Shown: one piece after another, positions 23,842 through 34,770 of the stretch
How the letters are laid out: each line of letters starts with the position of its first letter
How positions within the stretch are numbered: the stretch's first letter is position 1
Source of the DNA: Aquarana catesbeiana
Taxonomy: Eukaryota; Chordata; Amphibia; Anura; Ranidae
Length of the DNA: 64,000 bases
NCBI RefSeq assembly: GCF_042186555.1
Contig: NC_133332.1
Span: forward strand, 127,009,875 to 127,073,874
Direction: 5' to 3'
Translations under genes and position numbers: made by a program
The notes under the pieces: model-generated
Seen by the model: only the letters and a program-made list of their open reading frames with translations
Databases searched by the model: none
What the model was told of the DNA's origin: nothing

Positions 23842-24626
23842 CATGACTGTGCACCTAGGTGTGCACATTGCTGTGTACTGCACACTTGCTGAGAACAAGC
23901 TGATGTTATGGCCACAATGAAAAGTCTGGAACCTGAACACATTGACTCCCACTCAATGGTCTAAATCACTTGATCATGATAACTTGACAAATTTCCATTA
24001 CTAAAATATTGCTTTGTCATAAAAATCTCTAGGCCTTACTTTCTATGGTAGAGAAAGATTGGTTCGCTACACTGGAACTGAACACACTGTAGCTGATGAG
24101 AAAAAGCCAAGCTCCAGACAATATTTTCCTTTAGTTTTAGATACGGTAGAGAGGATGCTAGGTTTTAAATCTGGTCAGCTTTAGGTAAGTTCCCTTTACT
24201 TCCTCTCTGACACCTGTGATCTGGCCAGGAGGGGAGGACACATATTTCTAACAGAGATACAATTGGCAATAAAAATCTGACAGAGGTTATGACAGAGACA
24301 AAGTCATCTTGCTCCACTTTCTCATTGAGCTTTCATTGACTTTAATGGGGCTGTCATCTTAGAATAGAGACACCCTGTAGATTTTCTTAGAGAAGTCTGT
24401 TAGAGCTTACATGCAAGCATGACCAGTAGTAAGGAAGATTCTGACCTCACTGGGGTGTAGTTTATAATAGGAGGGCTAAGCAGGCTGGGTGCACTGTGCA
24501 CTTTGTTTGAAAGCGAACTTAATCTGTAAAAATTATTATTATTATTATTCAGTAAAAATTGACAATTCAAACTAATTTTACAAGAAAAAAATGCAGAGGT
24601 AGAGATCATCTTTAGAGAGAACCATG
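23842..24626. other. Intergenic; (ATT)n near 24533
   Basis: No gene. A short ATT run lies at 24531-24549. 24210-24330 resembles a decayed dispersed repeat but has no clear ends. Confidence 0.45.
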
Positions 24627-24808
24627 GGGGTGATTTACTAAAACTAGAGAGTGAAAAATCTGGTGCAGCTGGGCATGGTAGCCAATCAGCTTCTAACTTC
24701 AGCTGGTTCAATTAAGCTTTGACAAAAAAAAAAAAAATGGAAGCTGACTGGTTTCTATGCAGAGCTGCACCAGATTTTGCACTCTCCGGTTTTAGTAAAT
24801 CAACCCCT
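24627..24808. mobile_element. Intact copy of the MITE at 5127
   Basis: About 180 bases with ~50-bp inverted ends: left GGGGTGATTTACTAAAACTA, reversed right GGGGTTGATTTACTAAAACC, then AATCTGGTGCAGCT in both arms. Poly-A in the middle. It shows the empty site for the nested insertion at 5201-5359. Confidence 0.8.
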
Positions 24809-27800
24809 ATGTGTCAGAATATTCACTTTATTCAGAGATATAGGCAGTGGAATTTGAAATGTATTATTATTTTTTCCTGTAAAAAAGCTGAACTTGAACC
24901 TCACTCACTCTCACGTCCTAAGCCTCCATGTTGGTCAGTAAGGTTGCTATCATGGTAAAGGCCAATAAGGAGAACTGTGGGGAAGAAAGGGGATATGCCA
25001 AACGCAACTTGTGCAGTTACAAATTCTTTTTCTATGGGTATACTGATTGTTTTGACGTATAGCTTTCTCTGAAGGTAACCTCTGCTTTTACGTTTCTCAT
25101 CATATGTTGAGTTTGATATAGTAAAGTTTGTTACAACAAAAGAAGTAAATAACTATAAGCAAACTGTGGAGAAATATGGTGAACGTTCCCTACCTGATTA
25201 AGAAGACTCCAAATATATCACTTTCTTGTTATTTTATTTTATATTTATTTTTTTTAAATGTTTTAAGTTTCTCTTTGATAAGACTATGAGGATAATTTAC
25301 TAAATTAGTTAAGAATCATGTGAAAAGCAAATTTCTGTTTACTTATTTTGTCTTCACATGATTAGATATTTTACATTTAGGTTGGCACTACGGCTTCACT
25401 AAAAAGTCTAGATGTTTTTTCAACACATTTTAAAAATTCTTAGACTACAAAATCTAGATCTCAAAAAAGAAAAGTCACTGCAATGCTTACTGACTTCTGT
25501 CGCTTTACAGCACCCAGGGGCAGATGACTTTGGGAAGGACACCATAACAACCTGTTGCAGCATAAAATGACCTTTCAAGACAAACCAGAAACCTGTGGCA
25601 TCGAGGTTATGGATACCTTTATGCTGCGCAGTTGTGACATTGACGTGATGACTAGAATAGATCAATATTAAAATGTAACCGCAGTATCATGTAAAGAAGT
25701 CTTTAAAATTCACATGAGCAACACCTGTGGGCATGGACCATGTTCATATTTCCAAAATATTGAATGACAAGATGGTCGGCAGGTCGTTAAAATGTCACAT
25801 GACACCTTTGCATGACATTGACAGAAGACATCAAACTGGAAGAAAAAGTTTCTAAGCTCTGGGCTTTGACTTGGCTACTTAATTATTTGTTATCCGATAG
25901 TGTTTCCTTCTATTACATTACATTTCATTTGAAATTAACAATCTATTGAAGCCAAGTTTTTCTTTGTTGCAAAGGCCAAAAAAACAAGCTAGGAAAATTT
26001 CAACACCACTGTTGTAGAAATGAAACTATGCAGTTGTGTATGTAACAAATATTAGCCCAATAGTCTATAGAAAGAGATTTTATATATAGGAACAGGTTTT
26101 AAACAATTATGACTCTGTTTCTATAGTAAAGGGAATGTGTAGTTCTTTTAATCTTTTATAGATGTAGATGTAAAAGAGGTAAGCTTAGTGTAAATAATCT
26201 TAACAATGGGTGCTTATTTTCTACTTATGCAGGCTCTTCTTTTGCTATTCCAATTAAACACAACCATATTTCAAATACATGGTTACTAAAAATGCTGAAA
26301 GCATACTTTACTAATTTTAAAGTGACCTTGTTAAGAGTTCAAACTTAATTAAACCTGTTAAAGAAGATGTTATATACTGTATAGTTTTTAAACCATGAAC
26401 AGTAAATGTCAATCTGCAGAGAATTTTGGGCTTTCCAATAATAGAGCCACGTTCTTCCATGCTTGTTGGCAGCCTATGTAAACTGACTCATAAAAACAGT
26501 CCCATTTTAGTTAGTAATGAGGGAGAGGTGTGTGTCCCTCCTCTGAATCATTCCGGTCACTATGAATCCGTGCACAAACACCTCACACAACTTAAGTATA
26601 CAATGGATTGTGCATACATGCAAACATTTGGCTGAGTAAATTATTATCTAATGGTGTAAACCTTCAAATAATTCAGTAAATCGTTAAACCCCCCCTCCCA
26701 GTAAATCGTTCAATCGTTGAGCTAGATTTAATCATTCAGGGTTGCTGCAAATACTGACTGTGCAATATTGTAATTGTCATTATACCTTATGTATTACCAT
26801 CAATATTAGAGGTTGGGGGGCCTAGACAACCTTTGGGAAAGAAATGCAAAATGTAAATGTATATTTCTCACTGGTGCTACTCAATCTTTGAATCATGTTT
26901 TTATGTTTTAATTTTAAATAAATGATTTACAATTTAAAGTTTGTTGTATTGTTTCCTAAAAAGTAAATTTTCATCTTGGAATCACATATTGGCCCTGTAA
27001 ATCATTCAGTTTGCAAAGCATACTGGGCTTCTAAATATTAAAGACAAGCAGTTGCATGTTGTGGGCAGCCTATGTACCAATCAATAAATATGGTCCCTTC
27101 TCTGCTAGGAAAGAGACTCCGTCGAGTCATTCAAGACTATTTTTAGTATAACAGTTCTATAAAAAGACGTGGTTATGTCCTGCTTTTACTGGCTACAATT
27201 GGAAGTAGTATTTAGCACTGTACATAATAATAATACATTATACACATATTTTTTAGTTTTATGAAGCCTGCATTATTTAATTGTAGTTATTTTCCACCAC
27301 CACATTTTACTAAAATATACGTGTGATCTATTTAGAGTCAAATATGTTTTTATTGAGTTTTACAAGGTAAAACAATGCCAAACATAATACATTAGTAACG
27401 TGTGATCTATTTAAAGCTGTACATCATGTTGGGGTTCAGCTTCAAGCACTGAACAAATAAAAGGCAATCTATTCATCAAATATTGAGTTCAGGAATATTT
27501 ATTTCTTAGCAAAGTCTGTACAGCTATTTTCATCTCAGGCAGGGGGTACATGGGTCCCAGTGACTCTGTCTATTAGCTGGCACTGACTGTGTAGTGTGGT
27601 GGTCAAATATTCTACTCTTTCTCATGCCAGATTCCCTCCATAGTAATCAGGACTGAGCACTGTGTTTTCAGCAGTAGCTGAGAGCATATACAGCATATAC
27701 AGTATATATATATATATATAATTTCTTGTGTTTATTATTTTAAATCTGTAGTCCTTTCTTCAGCCTATTTCTCTAGAGCATCACAGTGCTTGCCACCCAG

Positions 27801-28246
27801 GGGATCCATTGTGTAAAGGCTTGTTCATATCTGCGGACTTCACTTATTTGTTCTGTAACAAATATACATTATTGCAATTACAGATCGTTACATGCATTAT
27901 ACGTGCAACAAATAGTAACAAGGGAATTGAATAGTTCCAAAAGAGCACAAAGTAGCATGCCCATGCAGGGGCAATATATCTTGTATCAAATAGGAGCTAA
28001 ATGAGTATTAATATGGAACAGCTTTCTAAACAGCATAGTGTTGAGTCATTACAGAGGCATCCAGAAAAAGCAATAAGTTAACATAAAAGACAGATAATCA
28101 AATTATGTTGTCATATTTGCCCTCTTAATGAGCTCCAAAAGCCTGTTATGCCTGAAATCATTGGCTCATTTATAATGCCAAAGGATAGATAAAGCAGTGG
28201 TAATGAGAGAGGGCCAAGTGCATAGAAAAACAAAATTCATAAACAG
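24809..28246. other. Gene-free AT-rich DNA
   Basis: No exon recognised. Contains a (TA)n tract near 27704-27722 and the tiny LINE insertion at 27335-27398. The rest looks unique. Confidence 0.5.
27335..27398 (-). mobile_element. 64-bp 5'-truncated LINE end with 15-bp TSD
   Basis: The insertion is bounded by identical 15-base copies of CGTGTGATCTATTTA at 27320-27334 and 27399-27413. On the minus strand its text runs to AAAACTCAATAAAAAC, like an L1-type 3' end. The long duplication and A-rich end fit target-primed reverse transcription with extreme 5' truncation. Confidence 0.65.
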
Positions 28247-28946
28247 GAAGCAAGATAGTAAGAAGGTAAGAGTGAAGAAGAGAAAGAAGGTGTACCACAG
28301 AGGTATTACCCAGGATCAAGGCATATATTAAAGATGAAAAAATGTTTGGTAGTTGGGATATTTCAGAGGGTCTTGAAAGCTGTGAGGGATTTTGGGGAAT
28401 CGTGGATCTTCAACAGGGATTCCACAAAGTGGTGGAGCTGCAAGTAGCAAAAAAATTCACTGGATGGGGTCTGATGAGATTCCTGGATTTTTTCACATGA
28501 GCGGACTCCTCTTTCAGTCAGTGGTGAGTAAACTGTCATGAATCCTCAAGAAATCCACCAACAAAACTCATGTTTGTCCATCATGCTGTGAGGGAATAAA
28601 AGGCAATCAAAAGCAAGATAGTAAGAAGGTAAAAGAGAAAGAAGACTGTGTACCACAGAGGTATTACCCAGGATCGAGGAATATATTAAAGTTATAACCC
28701 CTTTGGTAGTTTGGATATTTCTGCAGAGGGTCTTGAAAGCCGTGAGGGATTTTGAGAATTATGGTTCTTAAATTGATTCCACAAAGTGGTAGAGTTGCAA
28801 GTAGTACAAAAATTCCCTGGATGGGAATGATTCACATGATTGAACTTCTCTATCGGTCAGTAGTATGTAAACTCTCATATATCCTTGAGAGATCCACCAA
28901 TGAAGCTCATGTTTGTCCATCATGCTAGGAGGGAATAAAAGGCAAT
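28247..28946. repeat. Tandem duplication of ~345 bp
   Basis: Copy one about 28247-28606 and copy two about 28607-28946. Shared blocks include GCAAGATAGTAAGAAGGTAA, GTACCACAGAGGTATTACCC, AGGGTCTTGAAAGC and CATGTTTGTCCATCATGCT. The copies differ at many sites, so the duplication is old. Confidence 0.8.
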
Positions 28947-29235
28947 CAAAAAAGTGTAGTAAAGGCAAATGGGGCAACATCAATCTCGCTGAATACTTCA
29001 CTGAATCCAAAACATGCAGCGGATGAGCTAGGACCTGGGTTAAGGGTCTTGGATCTTGATGTAGGCGGAAGCCATATGAGAGAAGGTAATGGGATAGAAT
29101 GTATATCCATTTTATCGAGAAACACCCAGAGTGGTAGGTCATAATCAGCATACAGCAGAACCCATGGGGTAGTTTGAGACGCTATATAATAGTAATGTAT
29201 ATTAGATACCCCCAGGCCCCCTTGGACTTTGGGGT
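28250..29235 (-). pseudogene. L1/Tx1-type LINE ORF2 fragment, decayed
   Basis: Minus-strand translations in several frames match the region after the reverse transcriptase of the full LINE at 52.6 kb: a GGLGVSNIHYYY-like stretch near 29220 (compare GGLGYPNFTNYY), PLWVF near 29120, and EFLYYLQL near 28810 (compare EIFRYLQI). Stops and frame changes are frequent. Only the C-terminal third is present. A ~345-bp segment is duplicated in tandem inside it. Confidence 0.65.
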
Positions 29236-29848
29236 TTGCATTTATTTAAAGGATACAAAGATCTTTGTTGCTTTATTGATATATTGCAATTGCTATGTAT
29301 TATTTATAGTTTTTGTTTTAATCTTTCTTTGTGGAAATGTTACACCTCCCTCTCTCCTGAAGAATTGGGTAAAATCCTGTGTATCATGCAGAGTTTACAG
29401 GATCTCCCCTTGGGTATTCAAAAAGAAAAAATGCAGCTCTTATATAAACTAATTAGAAGGTGACGGTATTAAATGTGACCAAATATACCATAAAATGAGT
29501 AAAAACATATAAATAATGTCCACCAAGTGAAAATGTGGAAAACAGTTAGGTGGTAGGAAAAAAACAGGATTGAATCAAAAAAAGTCTTGGCATCAGTGAA
29601 CGTTGTCAGTAAGTTGAAATCTCAGAACCATCAATGGAACAGATGACATCAAATGGAAACATAGTGGAAAGAAAATCTTGTGAGTAGAACCACCACCAAT
29701 TGAATGAAGGCTTACCGGAAGCAGTGGACTTAAAGAGGCTTATACCACTTAAGTCAACCAGGCATATGATGATGAACACCGTGTTCAATGGAAAACCATC
29801 AGGGATCCAGATCACCTCGATCACAATTTCAGGCTATAAATGGTACTG
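29236..29848. other. Pre-insertion DNA left of the hAT element
   Basis: No gene. This DNA was contiguous with 36376 onward before the hAT element inserted, since the 8-bp duplication marks the join. It may be part of the same old Penelope-like element, but I see no diagnostic motif here. Confidence 0.45.
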
Positions 29849-29856
29849 GTCAGCAG
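29849..29856. repeat. hAT target-site duplication, left copy
   Basis: GTCAGCAG, identical to 36368-36375. Eight bases is the hAT hallmark. Confidence 0.9.
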
Positions 29857-30017
29857 TAGGGATGAGCTTCGTGTTCGAGTCGAACCCATGTTCGACTTGA
29901 ACATCGGCTGTTCGCCCGTTCGCCGAATTGCGAACGATATGGGCCGTTCGCGCCAAATTCGTGTGGCGCGTCACGGCCCATAATTCACTGCGGCATGGCA
30001 GTGCATTGCTTGCTGAT

Positions 30018-30124
30018 GATTGGCCAAGCATGCACTATGACCCGCATGCTTGGCCAATCACAGCGCCGCCTGAACAAAGAGCCATAATTGGCCAAAGCCA
30101 AGGAGGCTTTGGCCAATTATGGCT
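30018..30124. repeat. Two subterminal hairpins of the hAT element
   Basis: GATTGGCCAAGCATGC (30018-30033) pairs perfectly with 30044-30059. AGCCATAATTGGCCAAAGCC (30080-30099) pairs perfectly with 30105-30124 over a 5-base loop. Subterminal inverted motifs often bind hAT transposase. The minus-strand copy keeps a decayed form near 52100-52170. Confidence 0.85.
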
Positions 30125-30375
30125 CAGGGGATTTAGTACACGCCCCACACTATATAAGGCCGCCTGCACGGCGGCCCTGTGTAGTGTGTGTTCCGGCGTT
30201 CATTGAGAGAGAGAGAGAGACAGACAGTGTCATTTGATTTGAGTTAGATAGATTAGGCAGAACAGTCAGTCAGTAAGCTGCACTTACAGTGTATTGTGTA
30301 TATATATGCATCCCAGGTGTTGCATATATATATATACACTGTATTCAGTTTAGCTAGATCCGTTCCTGTTATCTT

Positions 30376-31349
30376 CTAGACTATTTACATTTAGTGCAGT
30401 GCGTCCTGCTCACAGTGTTCAGCTAGATCCGTTCCCGTTATCTTCCTACTGACAGGCAGGCTTGTCTGGTTACAGTATATAAAGCTACCTGAAGAAAATT
30501 ACTGGTGTTCTATTTGATCCTATTAGTACCACGGTCAGGCAGCTAGACTATTTACATTTAGTACAGTGCGTCCTGCTCACAGTGTTCAGCTAGATCCGTT
30601 CCTGTTATCTTCCTACTGACAGGCAGGCTTGTCTGGTTACAGTATATAAAGCTACCTGAAGAAAATTACTGGTGTTCTATTTGATCCTATTAGTACCACG
30701 GTCAGGCAGCTAGACTATTTACATTTAGTACAGTGCGTCCTGCTCACAGTGTTCAGCTAGATCCGTTCCTGTTATCTTCCTACTGACAGGCAGGCTTGTC
30801 TGGTTACAGTATATAAAGCTACCTGAAGAAAATTACTGGTGTTCTATTTGATCCTATTAGTACCACGGTCAGGCAGCTAGACTATTTACATTTAGTACAG
30901 TGCGTCCTGCTCACAGTGTTCAGCTAGATCCGTTCCTGTTATCTTCCTACTGACAGGCAGGCTTGTCTGGTTACAGTATATAAAGCTACCTGAAGAAAAT
31001 TACTGGTGTTCTATTTGATCCTTTGAGTACCACGGTCAGGCAGCTAGACTATTTACATTTAGTACAGTGCGTCCTGCTCACAGTGTTCAGCTAGATCCGT
31101 TCCTGTTATCTTCCTACTGACAGGCAGGCTTGTCTGGTTACAGTATATAAAGCTACCTGAAGAAAATTACTGGTGTTCTATTTGATCCTATTAGTACCAC
31201 GGTCAGGCAGCTAGAATATTTACATTTAGTACAGTGCGTCCTGCTCACAGTGTTCAGCTAGATCCGTTCCTGTTATCTTCCTACTGACAGGCAGGCTTGT
31301 CTGGTTACAGTATATAAAGCTACCTGAAGAAAATTACTGGTGTTCTATC
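30376..31349 (+). repeat. 167-bp tandem repeats with TATA-like boxes
   Basis: Six starts of CTAGA(C/A)TATTTACATTTAGT are exactly 167 bases apart (30376, 30543, 30710, 30877, 31044, 31211); the last unit is cut short at about 31349. The copies are nearly identical. Each contains TATATAAA (30476, 30643, 30810, 30977, 31144, 31311). The last TATATAAA lies 68 bases before the transposase ATG, so the array may be a multiplied promoter. Confidence 0.95.
31311..31318 (+). promoter_or_regulatory. Candidate TATA box of the hAT transposase
   Basis: TATATAAA 68 bases upstream of the ATG at 31379, in a repeat unit that occurs six times. A start site about 30 bases downstream would leave a short leader. 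Confidence 0.4.
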
Positions 31350-31378
31350 CCAGCTTAGTGCAGCTACAGGCCATTAGT

Positions 31379-33526
31379 ATGTCTGGAAGGCCAAGAAGGA
31401 GAGGCAGACAGTCACAAGCCAATAAGAGAGGGCAAGCAGGCTCTGTGTCTAGTGCTGGTCGTGGAGACGGTGCATCCTCATCAGCACGTGGCCATGGGAC
31501 ACGCTGGGCCTTTTTTTCGGCAGCTGGCCGTGTTGAGCCGCAACATGCGGAAGACTTGGTCGAGTGGATGACCAAGCCGTCCTCATCCTCCTCATCCTCT
31601 CTCACCCATGCCCAGGGTGCTTTGTCTGGCAAAGCAGCGGCCTCTTCCCTCAGCTCAATGTCATCAGTGACTCCTTCCCTAGCTCCACCATGTCCTCATG
31701 AGGATTCCCTCGAACTGTTTAACCACAGTGTTGGGTACATGCTCCAGGAGGATGCCCAGCGTTTGGAAGGCTCTGATGATGATACTGAGCTCGATGAAGG
31801 CAGTAACATGAGCACGGACAGAGGGGGTGCCCAAGAAGGACAGCAATCTGGCAGTCATGCTCCCCCTGCTGCAGCATACTGCCAGGTTTGCTCCAGTGAT
31901 GAGGAGGGAGGGGATGATGAGGTCACTGACTCAACGTGGGTGCCTGATAGGAGAGAGGAGGAGGAGGAGGAGGCGGCACATCACCAACGAGGCAGGATGC
32001 CCTCCAGGGGCCAGCCTAAGGGCAGCACATTGACTGCATCACACCCCAAAGCTCCACATGTGCAGGGCGCTGCAGTCTCTGCGCGTTATTCAAAAAGTTC
32101 TTTGGTGTGGGCCTTTTTTGAGACGAGTGCATCAGATCGCACCGCTGCTATTTGCAACATATGTCTCAAGCGTATCTCACGTGGCCAAAACATCTCCCGC
32201 TTGGGTACCACATGCTTGACCAGACATATGTTGACCTGCCATGCAGTTCGTTGGCAAGCGTATCTAAAAGACCCACACCAAAGAACAAAGAGGATCTCTC
32301 CTTGCTCCTCATCAGCTGAGATTTCCAACCCCACTAGACCTCCAGTCCTCTCTGAGACCTGCAGTGAGAGGAATGAAGGTGTAGAATTAGGTGTGTCACA
32401 GCCAAGTACTTGTGGGCAATCTGCTTTTGGTACACCAACGTCAGATTGTACCAGGCAAATTTCCCTGCCCCAGCTGCTGCACCGCCGAAAGAAGTTTGCT
32501 CCCAGCCATCCACATGCCCAGCGGTTGAATGCTAGCTTGGCAAAATTGCTAGCACTTCAACTGCTGCCTTTTCAGTTGGTAGACTCTGCCCCCTTCCGTG
32601 AGTTTGTGGAATGTGCGGTTCCTCAGTGGCAGGTACCCAAACGCCACTTTTTCTCACGGAAGGCGATTCCGGCTCTCTACCGGCATGTGGAAGGCAATGT
32701 CCATGCCTCGCTGGACAGGGCGGTCAGCGGTAAGGTGCATATTACCGCTGACTCATGGTCCAGCAGGCATGGACAGGGACGTTACCTAAGTTTCACGGCA
32801 CATTGGGTGACTCTGCTGGCAGCTGGGAAGGATGCAGGACAAGGTGCAGTAGTGTTGGAGGTTGTTCCGCCACCACGCCTCCAAAATGCTGATTGTGACA
32901 CACCTCTCTCCTCCACCCCCTCCTCTTCTTCTTCCTCCATGGCCTCTTCCTCGGAACCAGCGGTGCTCCGTAGTCGTTCAAGGGGCTACGCAAGTACGCA
33001 GGCCAAAAGATGCCATGCGGTGCTTGAGCTGGTGTGCTTGGGGGACAGGAGCCACACTGGGGCAGAGGTTCTGTCAGCTCTGCAGGGGCAGGTTCAGAGG
33101 TGGTTGACGCCACGCCAACTTAAGGCAGGAATGGTGGTTTGCGACAATGGCACCAACCTCCTCTCTGCCCTCCGACAGGGACAAATGACCCATGTGCCCT
33201 GTTTGGCTCACGTCCTTAACTTGGTGGTGCAGCAGTTCTTGGGCAGGTACCCGGGCTTACAGGATGTCCTGAGGCAGGCCAGGAAAGTCTGTGTGCATTT
33301 CCGCCGGTCATATAATGCCAGTGCTCGGCTGACGGACCTCCAAAAGGAGTTTAACCTGCCCAAGAACCGCCTAATCTGTGACATGCCCACCAGGTGGAAC
33401 TCAACGTTGACCATGCTGCAGCGGCTGCACACGCAGCAGAGGGCCATCAATGAGTACCTGTGTGACTATGGCACCAGGACAGGGTCAGGGGAGCTTGGTT
33501 TTTTTCCCCACGCCAGTGGGCCATGA
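31379..33526 (+). CDS. hAT transposase, N-terminal part (BED finger)
   Basis: N-terminal and central part of a ZBED/hAT-type DNA transposase, which cuts and reinserts its element. The ATG at 31379 is chosen because the decayed copy begins with a similar MFGRPTRRG and the upstream frame lacks an ATG. It shows a low-complexity acidic/serine region; a BED zinc finger at about residues 238-290 with C259, C262 and H283, H288; a TADSW motif carrying the first catalytic-type Asp; VCDNGTNLL with the second; and the CLAHVLNLVV motif typical of hAT proteins. The frame ends at a TGA at 33524, just after a run of seven T (33499-33505). The rest of the protein continues in another frame from about 33510. 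The break is either a one-base loss in the T run, a sequence error, or a frameshifting site. Confidence 0.9.
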   Translation: MSGRPRRRGRQSQANKRGQAGSVSSAGRGDGASSSARGHGTRWAFFSAAGRVEPQHAEDLVEWMTKPSSSSSSSLTHAQGALSGKAAASSLSSMSSVTPSLAPPCPHEDSLELFNHSVGYMLQEDAQRLEGSDDDTELDEGSNMSTDRGGAQEGQQSGSHAPPAAAYCQVCSSDEEGGDDEVTDSTWVPDRREEEEEEAAHHQRGRMPSRGQPKGSTLTASHPKAPHVQGAAVSARYSKSSLVWAFFETSASDRTAAICNICLKRISRGQNISRLGTTCLTRHMLTCHAVRWQAYLKDPHQRTKRISPCSSSAEISNPTRPPVLSETCSERNEGVELGVSQPSTCGQSAFGTPTSDCTRQISLPQLLHRRKKFAPSHPHAQRLNASLAKLLALQLLPFQLVDSAPFREFVECAVPQWQVPKRHFFSRKAIPALYRHVEGNVHASLDRAVSGKVHITADSWSSRHGQGRYLSFTAHWVTLLAAGKDAGQGAVVLEVVPPPRLQNADCDTPLSSTPSSSSSSMASSSEPAVLRSRSRGYASTQAKRCHAVLELVCLGDRSHTGAEVLSALQGQVQRWLTPRQLKAGMVVCDNGTNLLSALRQGQMTHVPCLAHVLNLVVQQFLGRYPGLQDVLRQARKVCVHFRRSYNASARLTDLQKEFNLPKNRLICDMPTRWNSTLTMLQRLHTQQRAINEYLCDYGTRTGSGELGFFPHASGP

Positions 33527-34644
33527 TCAGGGATGCATGCACTGTCCTGTCACCATTCGAGGAGGCCACGAGGATGGTGAGCAGTGACAGTGCATGCATC
33601 AGTGACACTGTCCCCCTTGTCCACCTGTTGGAGCACACGCTGCGTGGAATAATGGACAGGGCACTTGAGGCAGAACAGAGGCAGGAAGAGGAGGACTTCC
33701 TTAGCTCTCAAGGCCCCCTTTATCCAGACAGTGTTCCTGCGTGCCCGCCGATCACACAGGAAGAGGACGAGGAGGAGGAGGAGGAGGAGGAAGATTGTGT
33801 CAGTATGGAGGTGGAGCCTGGCACTCAGCATCAGCAGCAGTCTTTAAGGGATCAGTCCCAAGAAACACATGGACTTGTACGTGGCTGGGAGGAGGTGGCT
33901 GCGGACGTTGTCGTCCTTAGTGACCCAGAGGACTCCGGACCGAATGCCTCAGCAAACCTACGCTGCATGGCCTCCCTGATCCTGCAAAGCCTGCGTAAGG
34001 ATCCTCGTATTCGTGGTATCAAGGAGAAGGACCAATACTGGCTGGCAACCCTCCTTGATCCACGTTACAAGGGTAAGGTTGCGGACCTTATCTTGCCATC
34101 GCAGAGGGAGCAGAGGATGAAACATCTTCGGGAGGCCTTGCAGAAAGGTCTGTGCAATGCGTTCCCAGAGACTGGGAGGTTACAAACTCCTGTTTCTGGA
34201 CAACGTGTTGCTGAGGCTTCGGTCAGTCAAAGAAGGAGCGGTGGAGAAGGTGGCCGTCTGACCGATGCGTTCAGACAATTTTTTGGTCCGCAGCCCCAAG
34301 GTATGATCGGTTCCAGCAACCATCGCCAGCGTCTGTTTTACATGGTGCAGGAATACCTAGGGGCAAGATCAGACTTGGACACCTTTCCCACCGAAAATCC
34401 TCTGGGTTACTGGGTCTTGAGGATGGATCACTGGCCAGAGCTTGCACAGTATGCAATTGAGCTACTGGCCTGTCCTGCATCCAGCGTTCTTTCGGAACGC
34501 ACATTCAGTGCTGCTGGAGGCGTGGTAACCGATCACAGGGTGCGTCTGTCCACCGACTCGGTCGATCGACTGACCTTCATAAAAATGAATGAGTCTTGGA
34601 TCACCACCAGCTACCAAGCACCTGATGCTGATGTAACCGAATAA
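33523..34644 (+). CDS. hAT transposase, C-terminal part (other frame)
   Basis: Continues the transposase after the frame change; the ATG here is internal (WAMIRDACTVL is the natural continuation). It contains an acidic low-complexity stretch (EEDEEEEEEEED), the helical hAT core, and the C-terminal dimerisation region with ACPASSVLSERTFSAAGG, whose Glu fits the third catalytic position, then DRLTFIKMNESW. No stop or frame change within. Alone it would lack the BED finger and both catalytic Asp residues, so it needs joining to the first part to be active. Confidence 0.88.
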   Translation: MIRDACTVLSPFEEATRMVSSDSACISDTVPLVHLLEHTLRGIMDRALEAEQRQEEEDFLSSQGPLYPDSVPACPPITQEEDEEEEEEEEDCVSMEVEPGTQHQQQSLRDQSQETHGLVRGWEEVAADVVVLSDPEDSGPNASANLRCMASLILQSLRKDPRIRGIKEKDQYWLATLLDPRYKGKVADLILPSQREQRMKHLREALQKGLCNAFPETGRLQTPVSGQRVAEASVSQRRSGGEGGRLTDAFRQFFGPQPQGMIGSSNHRQRLFYMVQEYLGARSDLDTFPTENPLGYWVLRMDHWPELAQYAIELLACPASSVLSERTFSAAGGVVTDHRVRLSTDSVDRLTFIKMNESWITTSYQAPDADVTE

Positions 34645-34770
34645 TTTTTTTTGAAATCTCAGATCCCTTCAAAGACTGCCTATGCTGATGCTGAGTGACT
34701 ATCCCTGAGTAATTATCCTCTTCCTCCTCAATCATCACGCTGATAGCTTGTAAGAACATTTTTGGTTCTG

